Assembly: GCF_023147585.1 (NCBI RefSeq)
Contig: NZ_JAHXOZ010000011.1
Span: forward strand, 42,711-106,710
Direction of reading: 5' to 3'
DNA: 64,000 nt
DNA from: Micrococcus sp. EYE_212
Lineage (GTDB): Bacteria > Actinomycetota > Actinomycetes > Actinomycetales > Micrococcaceae
A model generated the notes under the pieces. That model worked only from the letters and a program-made list of their open reading frames with translations, made no database searches and was not told the origin of the DNA. Position 1 is the stretch's first letter, and each line of letters opens with the position of its first letter. The position numbers and the translations under genes were made by a program. Shown in pieces: positions 60,870-64,000 of this stretch.

Positions 60870-62456
60870 TCACGCCTGGATCGTGTGCAGGCGATGCTCG
60901 CCGTCGGCCACCCCGAACACCGCACGGGTGCGCACCGAGGAGCCGAGCTCACTCACGTAGTCGAGCACCTGGAAGCGCGCCTCCAGCAGGTCCCGCGTGA
61001 CGTCCAGGCGGAGGTACCCGCGCAGGTCGTTGTTGAACGTGATGTGCGGGTTCCACTCCAGGGCCTTGGCCGCCGCGTCGGAGCCGTCGCCGCCGGAGGT
61101 GATCGAGGTGGTGATCAGCTCCACGCCCACCGGCGCCGAGGAGAGGTCGTTGAAGTCCCGCTTCACATCGGAGGCGAACGCCTCGTGGATGTCGCCGGTC
61201 AGCACCACCGGGTTGCGCACGCCGGCCTCGACCCAGGCGTCCACCACGCGCTCGCGGGACGCCACGTAGCCGTCCCAGGAGTCCATGTCGCCCCAGACGA
61301 GCGGGCCGGCGCTGCGGTCGTACTGCACGAACGGCACCTGCTGCGTGATGAGGTCCCAGCGCGCCGTCGAGGTCTCGAACCCCTCCCGCAGCCACGCCTC
61401 CTGCTCCGCACCCGTGATGGAGCGGCGGGGGTCCTTCGCCTCGGCCCCCACCACCTTGATGAGGTCCAGGTTGGCCTGGTCCGAGCGGTACTGCCGGGTG
61501 TCCAGGAGGTGGAAGGTGGCGAGGTCGCCCCACTGGATGCGCCGGTAGAGCTGCAGGTCGATGCCCTGGGGCACCGAGGACGCGCGCAGCGGCATGTTCT
61601 CGTAATAGGCGCGGAAGGCGGCGGCGCGGCGGGCCAGGAAGTTCGGGTCCCAGAGCTCGGGCTTCTCGTCCGCCCAGTTGTTCTCCAGCTCGTGGTCGTC
61701 CCAGATCACCAGCCACGGCGCCGCCGCGTGCGCGTCCTGCAGGTGCGGGTCCGTCTTGTACTGCGCCATGCGGGCCCGGTACTGGGCCAGCGTGCGCGAC
61801 TCCCCGTTCTTGTGCGCGCGGGGGACGCCGGAGGAGACGGGGTACCCGTACGGCATGATCTCGTAGTAGTAGTCGCCCAGGTGCACCATCAGGTCCGGGC
61901 GCTCGGCGGCCATGTGTGCGTAGGCCGTGAAGTAGCCGTGCTCCCAGTTCGCGCAGGAGGCCACGGTCAGGCTCAGGTGCTCCGGGGAGGAGCCGAAGGC
62001 CGGGGCGGTGACGGTGCGGCCCGTGCGGGAGAGGTGCCCCAGCGCGCGGAACCGGTAGAAGTACTCGCGGCCCGGCTGCAGCCCCGTCAGGGTCACGTGC
62101 ACCGCGTACCCGCGGGAGCGGTCCGTGGCGACGGTGCCCGAGCGCACGACGCGCGTGAACCGCTCGTCCCTGGCCACCTGGTACTCCACCGGGAACGACC
62201 GGTCCGGCATGCCGCCGAAGCCGTCGAGCGCCAGCGGGTCCACCGCCAGGCGCGTCCAGATCACGGCCCCGTCGGGCCACGGGTCACCCGAGGCGACGCC
62301 GAGCGTGAAGGGGGTCGGGCCGGTGGCGGCGTGGGCAGTGCCGGCCGGCGTGGACAGCAGTGCCGCGGAGGCGACGACGAGGCCCGCCCCGCCGAGGACG
62401 GTGCGGCGGGAGACGGGGTGGGCGATCGGGTGCGCGGGATCGGTGTGCGAGGTCAC
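60870..62456 (-). CDS. phoD: PhoD-family alkaline phosphatase (Tat-exported)
   Basis: 528 residues from the GTG at 62456. Twin-arginine signal SRRTVLGGAGLVVASAALL with an AHA cleavage site; then FTLGVASGDPWPDGAVIWTRL, SCANWEHGYFTAYAHMA, HLGDYYYE, WDDHELENNW, TGDIHEAF: the metal-ligand blocks of PhoD phosphatases (Fe3+/Ca2+). It hydrolyses phosphate mono- and diesters outside the cell. The exact start is uncertain because no clear ribosome site is seen. Confidence 0.9.
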   Translation of the reverse strand: MTSHTDPAHPIAHPVSRRTVLGGAGLVVASAALLSTPAGTAHAATGPTPFTLGVASGDPWPDGAVIWTRLAVDPLALDGFGGMPDRSFPVEYQVARDERFTRVVRSGTVATDRSRGYAVHVTLTGLQPGREYFYRFRALGHLSRTGRTVTAPAFGSSPEHLSLTVASCANWEHGYFTAYAHMAAERPDLMVHLGDYYYEIMPYGYPVSSGVPRAHKNGESRTLAQYRARMAQYKTDPHLQDAHAAAPWLVIWDDHELENNWADEKPELWDPNFLARRAAAFRAYYENMPLRASSVPQGIDLQLYRRIQWGDLATFHLLDTRQYRSDQANLDLIKVVGAEAKDPRRSITGAEQEAWLREGFETSTARWDLITQQVPFVQYDRSAGPLVWGDMDSWDGYVASRERVVDAWVEAGVRNPVVLTGDIHEAFASDVKRDFNDLSSAPVGVELITTSITSGGDGSDAAAKALEWNPHITFNNDLRGYLRLDVTRDLLEARFQVLDYVSELGSSVRTRAVFGVADGEHRLHTIQA

Positions 62457-62692
62457 CCGTGCAGGGTGGCAGGGGTGGGTGACGTGGACGTGACCGGGCG
62501 GTGACGGCGAGGTGGGGTGGCCGGCGGGCGCGACATCGGTCCATACGACACACGACATTGCGCAAAATTCATTTACGCTAATCGTCTATCGACTAAGGCT
62601 TGCCCCTCTTGTGCTATTTGTGGGCCGGAGTAATCTCGATTCCAATAGCGCCGCCCCGGCCCGGGGCGGGCCCGAACCGGGAGGATCACGCC

Positions 62693-62968
62693 ATGACCAC
62701 CGCCGTCCGCACCTGCGCCGCCAGTGCCTGCGCCTTCAATGCCGAGACGTCCTGCAACGCCCTGGCCATCACCGTCGCCGGCTCCGACCGCACGCCCGGC
62801 TGCGGCACCTTCGTCCAGCTGGACGTCCGCCGCCCGGTGACCGAGGGCGCCTCGACCGTCGGTGCGTGCCACCGCCTCGAGTGCACGTACAACGCCGACC
62901 TCGCCTGCACCGCCGAGGGCATCGAGGTCACGGACGTGGCCACCTGCGCCACCTACACGATCGACTGA
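62693..62968 (+). CDS. DUF1540 double-repeat Cys-rich protein
   Basis: 91 residues with two copies of a DUF1540 unit: CAASACAFNAETSCNALAITVAG...CGTF and CHRLECTYNADLACTAEGIEV...CATY. Eight or more conserved Cys suggest metal binding. A GGAGGATC site precedes ATG 62693. The 62457-62692 gap is AT-richer than average and holds the divergent promoters. Confidence 0.85.
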   Translation: MTTAVRTCAASACAFNAETSCNALAITVAGSDRTPGCGTFVQLDVRRPVTEGASTVGACHRLECTYNADLACTAEGIEVTDVATCATYTID

Positions 62969-62977
62969 CGCCGCCCC

Positions 62978-63805
62978 TCAGGGGTGGGCGACCCGCGCCG
63001 GGATCGCGTCCAGCAGTCGCCGCCAGGCGTGCCGGGGGCTGTGGTCGAGCCGGCCTGCACCGGGCAGGGCCACGTGTACCGCGGTGGTCTCGCCGTCGCG
63101 GACGCGCAGCAGGGTCACCCCGGCTTCGTCCGCGTCGAGGGCGTGGGCGGGGGACTCGGATGAGGATTCGGTGCCGACCTGCAACGGGGTGCTCTCGCCC
63201 GGCAGCAGGCCCAGGGCGACGGCGTCGGCCAGGTCTGCGAGCACCTCGGGGGCGGTGCCCAGCACGTCGTCCGCCAGGTCTGCGAGCTCGGCCTGGTCGA
63301 CGAGCCCGCGCGACGTGAGCGGCAGGGTGTGGCGGCAGAACACGGCGACGCCGTCCACGTCGTGCAGCAGGATCCGCTGGGTCTCGACGACGCCCACGCG
63401 CACCCGCGGGCCGACGTCGGCCACGAGGTCCGCGACGCGGCCACGCAGCCCCAGCTCCGCGACCTCGGCCGAGTCCCGGCACCAGCGCAGGGTGCCGAGC
63501 AGATGCACGGACGCCAGGCGGGTGGGGAGTGTGAGGTCCAGGGCGTCGCGCAGGACGTCCACGCGCACGTCCAACGGCGTGGGCGTGTGGAACGCGCCGA
63601 GCGAGCCGAGGAGGTTGGGGACGTGGGCGACCACGAGGCGGCCGTCCGCGCTCACGCCGTGCACGGCCGTCGTGAGAGTCTCGCCGGCGCGGAAGGCCGT
63701 GACCTCGACGGAGCCCTCGCCGCGGAGCAGCCGCTGGGCCAGCAGCAGACGACGGGACGCCACGGGCGGCAGCGGATGGGCGGGGTGCGTGGAGGCGTGG
63801 GCCAT
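62978..63805 (-). CDS. DUF2470/HugZ-like domain protein, probably iron-regulated
   Basis: 275 residues. The C-terminal DADEAGVTLLRVRDGE and adjacent region, with LVDQAELADLADDVLG, suggest a DUF2470/HugZ-type (split-barrel, haem-related) protein; the middle (VRVGVVETQRILLHDVDGVAVF) fits the barrel. The domain call is moderate. A DtxR/IdeR-like box lies 32 bases before ATG 63805, so iron limitation probably induces it. It may serve haem or siderophore iron. Confidence 0.65.
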   Translation of the reverse strand: MAHASTHPAHPLPPVASRRLLLAQRLLRGEGSVEVTAFRAGETLTTAVHGVSADGRLVVAHVPNLLGSLGAFHTPTPLDVRVDVLRDALDLTLPTRLASVHLLGTLRWCRDSAEVAELGLRGRVADLVADVGPRVRVGVVETQRILLHDVDGVAVFCRHTLPLTSRGLVDQAELADLADDVLGTAPEVLADLADAVALGLLPGESTPLQVGTESSSESPAHALDADEAGVTLLRVRDGETTAVHVALPGAGRLDHSPRHAWRRLLDAIPARVAHP

Positions 63806-63837
63806 GGGGGTCCTTCCGGCGGGGGTCCGAGAACCAG

Positions 63838-63851
63838 TAAGGCATACCTCA
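63838..63851. promoter_or_regulatory. DtxR/IdeR-like iron box
   Basis: TAAGGCATACCTCA: the inverted repeat AGG-n4-CCT (read from the minus strand, TGAGGTATGCCTTA) fits the core of actinobacterial iron boxes. Located between the start at 63805 and the intergenic region to 63995. Confidence 0.55.
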
Positions 63852-63995
63852 GTGAGATACGCAAGGCAAGTGTAGTTGAGTCCCGCATAGTGGTGTAGCG
63901 CCCGGTGGTCGGGCACGTCGTCTCAGACGTGGACGCGGCCACCGTGTGATCCTTCGAGTGAACCTCTCACAGCACCCTCGAATGGAGTCATCACG

Positions 63996-64000
63996 ATGAC
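63996..64000 (+). CDS. Start of a gene cut by the window end
   Basis: ATG at 63996 preceded by TGGAG at 63983-63987. Only five bases are inside the window, so nothing can be said of the product. Confidence 0.35.

Noticed and set aside
1..64000. CRISPR arrays, insertion sequences, prophage genes, rRNA
   Set aside because: No regularly spaced repeats, transposase, integrase or phage structural genes, and no rRNA-like stretch were seen. The only repeats are those listed.

Overview
This is chromosomal DNA of very high GC content. It has dense GTG/ATG starts, many 1-4 base stop/start overlaps (ATGA, GTGA, TGATG), and a tRNA gene that does not encode its CCA end. Together with the gene content (actinobacterial-type homoprotocatechuate 2,3-dioxygenase, ring-epoxidase phenylacetate pathway, PdxST, MHS transporter) this points to an actinobacterium, most likely Micrococcaceae such as Micrococcus or Kocuria. 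The genus call is inference.

Bases 1-21547 are dominated by aromatic-acid breakdown. The phenylacetate (paa) genes lie in several minus-strand units: a 3-hydroxyacyl-CoA dehydrogenase and paaZ (7-3170); thiolase, enoyl-CoA hydratase, paaH and a SRPBCC protein (6150-9662); an MHS transporter (10037-11392); and paaABCDE plus a paaG-like isomerase (11643-16296). Four near-identical palindromes (ACCGACCG-nn-CGnTCnGG) precede these units and look like operators of one TetR-type PaaR-like regulator that is not encoded here. Between them sit panD, a broken short-chain dehydrogenase, an ArsR regulator with a His/Cys-rich metal-binding protein, and a helical-protein/lipase-like pair. A MobA-like flavin hydroxylase and a divergent IclR regulator (18652-21547) follow.

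Bases 21578-26359 hold a HisC-like aminotransferase, a decayed small membrane protein, a Rieske ferredoxin with its reductase, and SelO. Bases 26410-34091 hold the homoprotocatechuate meta-cleavage genes (hpaI, hpaH, cupin, hpaD, hpaE, a GntR regulator, and an hpaG-like FAH-RraA fusion). Their promoters share the palindrome ATCGTATACGAT. The same palindrome, next to a PaaR-like site, precedes the MHS transporter, so the two catabolic branches appear cross-wired at one promoter.

Bases 34145-48800 are housekeeping and carbon metabolism: a PLP aminotransferase, a lipoprotein, a CitE-like lyase, pdxS and pdxT, alanine dehydrogenase with a divergent Lrp-type regulator, and an L-lactate regulon (lldR, lldP, lldEFG) with three tandem 14-base operator repeats. 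Bases 48864-58734 hold a VanZ-like protein, tRNA-Ala(CGC), a surface-glycan cluster of five glycosyltransferase genes plus a WcbI-like protein, and an SQR-like flavoprotein. Bases 58735-60115 are a lower-GC patch with gene remnants. The right end has a membrane protein, PhoD phosphatase, a DUF1540 protein and a probably iron-regulated DUF2470-like protein.

The most unusual structure is a pair of units (about 3345-4528 and 38579-39913). Each has a DUF559/Vsr-like nuclease gene bounded on both sides by long, nearly perfect hairpins whose sequence is specific to that unit. One unit sits between pdxS and pdxT. A 28-bp perfect orphan hairpin of the same geometry, flanked by a 4-base direct repeat, lies before hpaD. 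This resembles a self-bounded nuclease/palindrome system analogous to RAYT/REP elements, and I do not recognise it as described.
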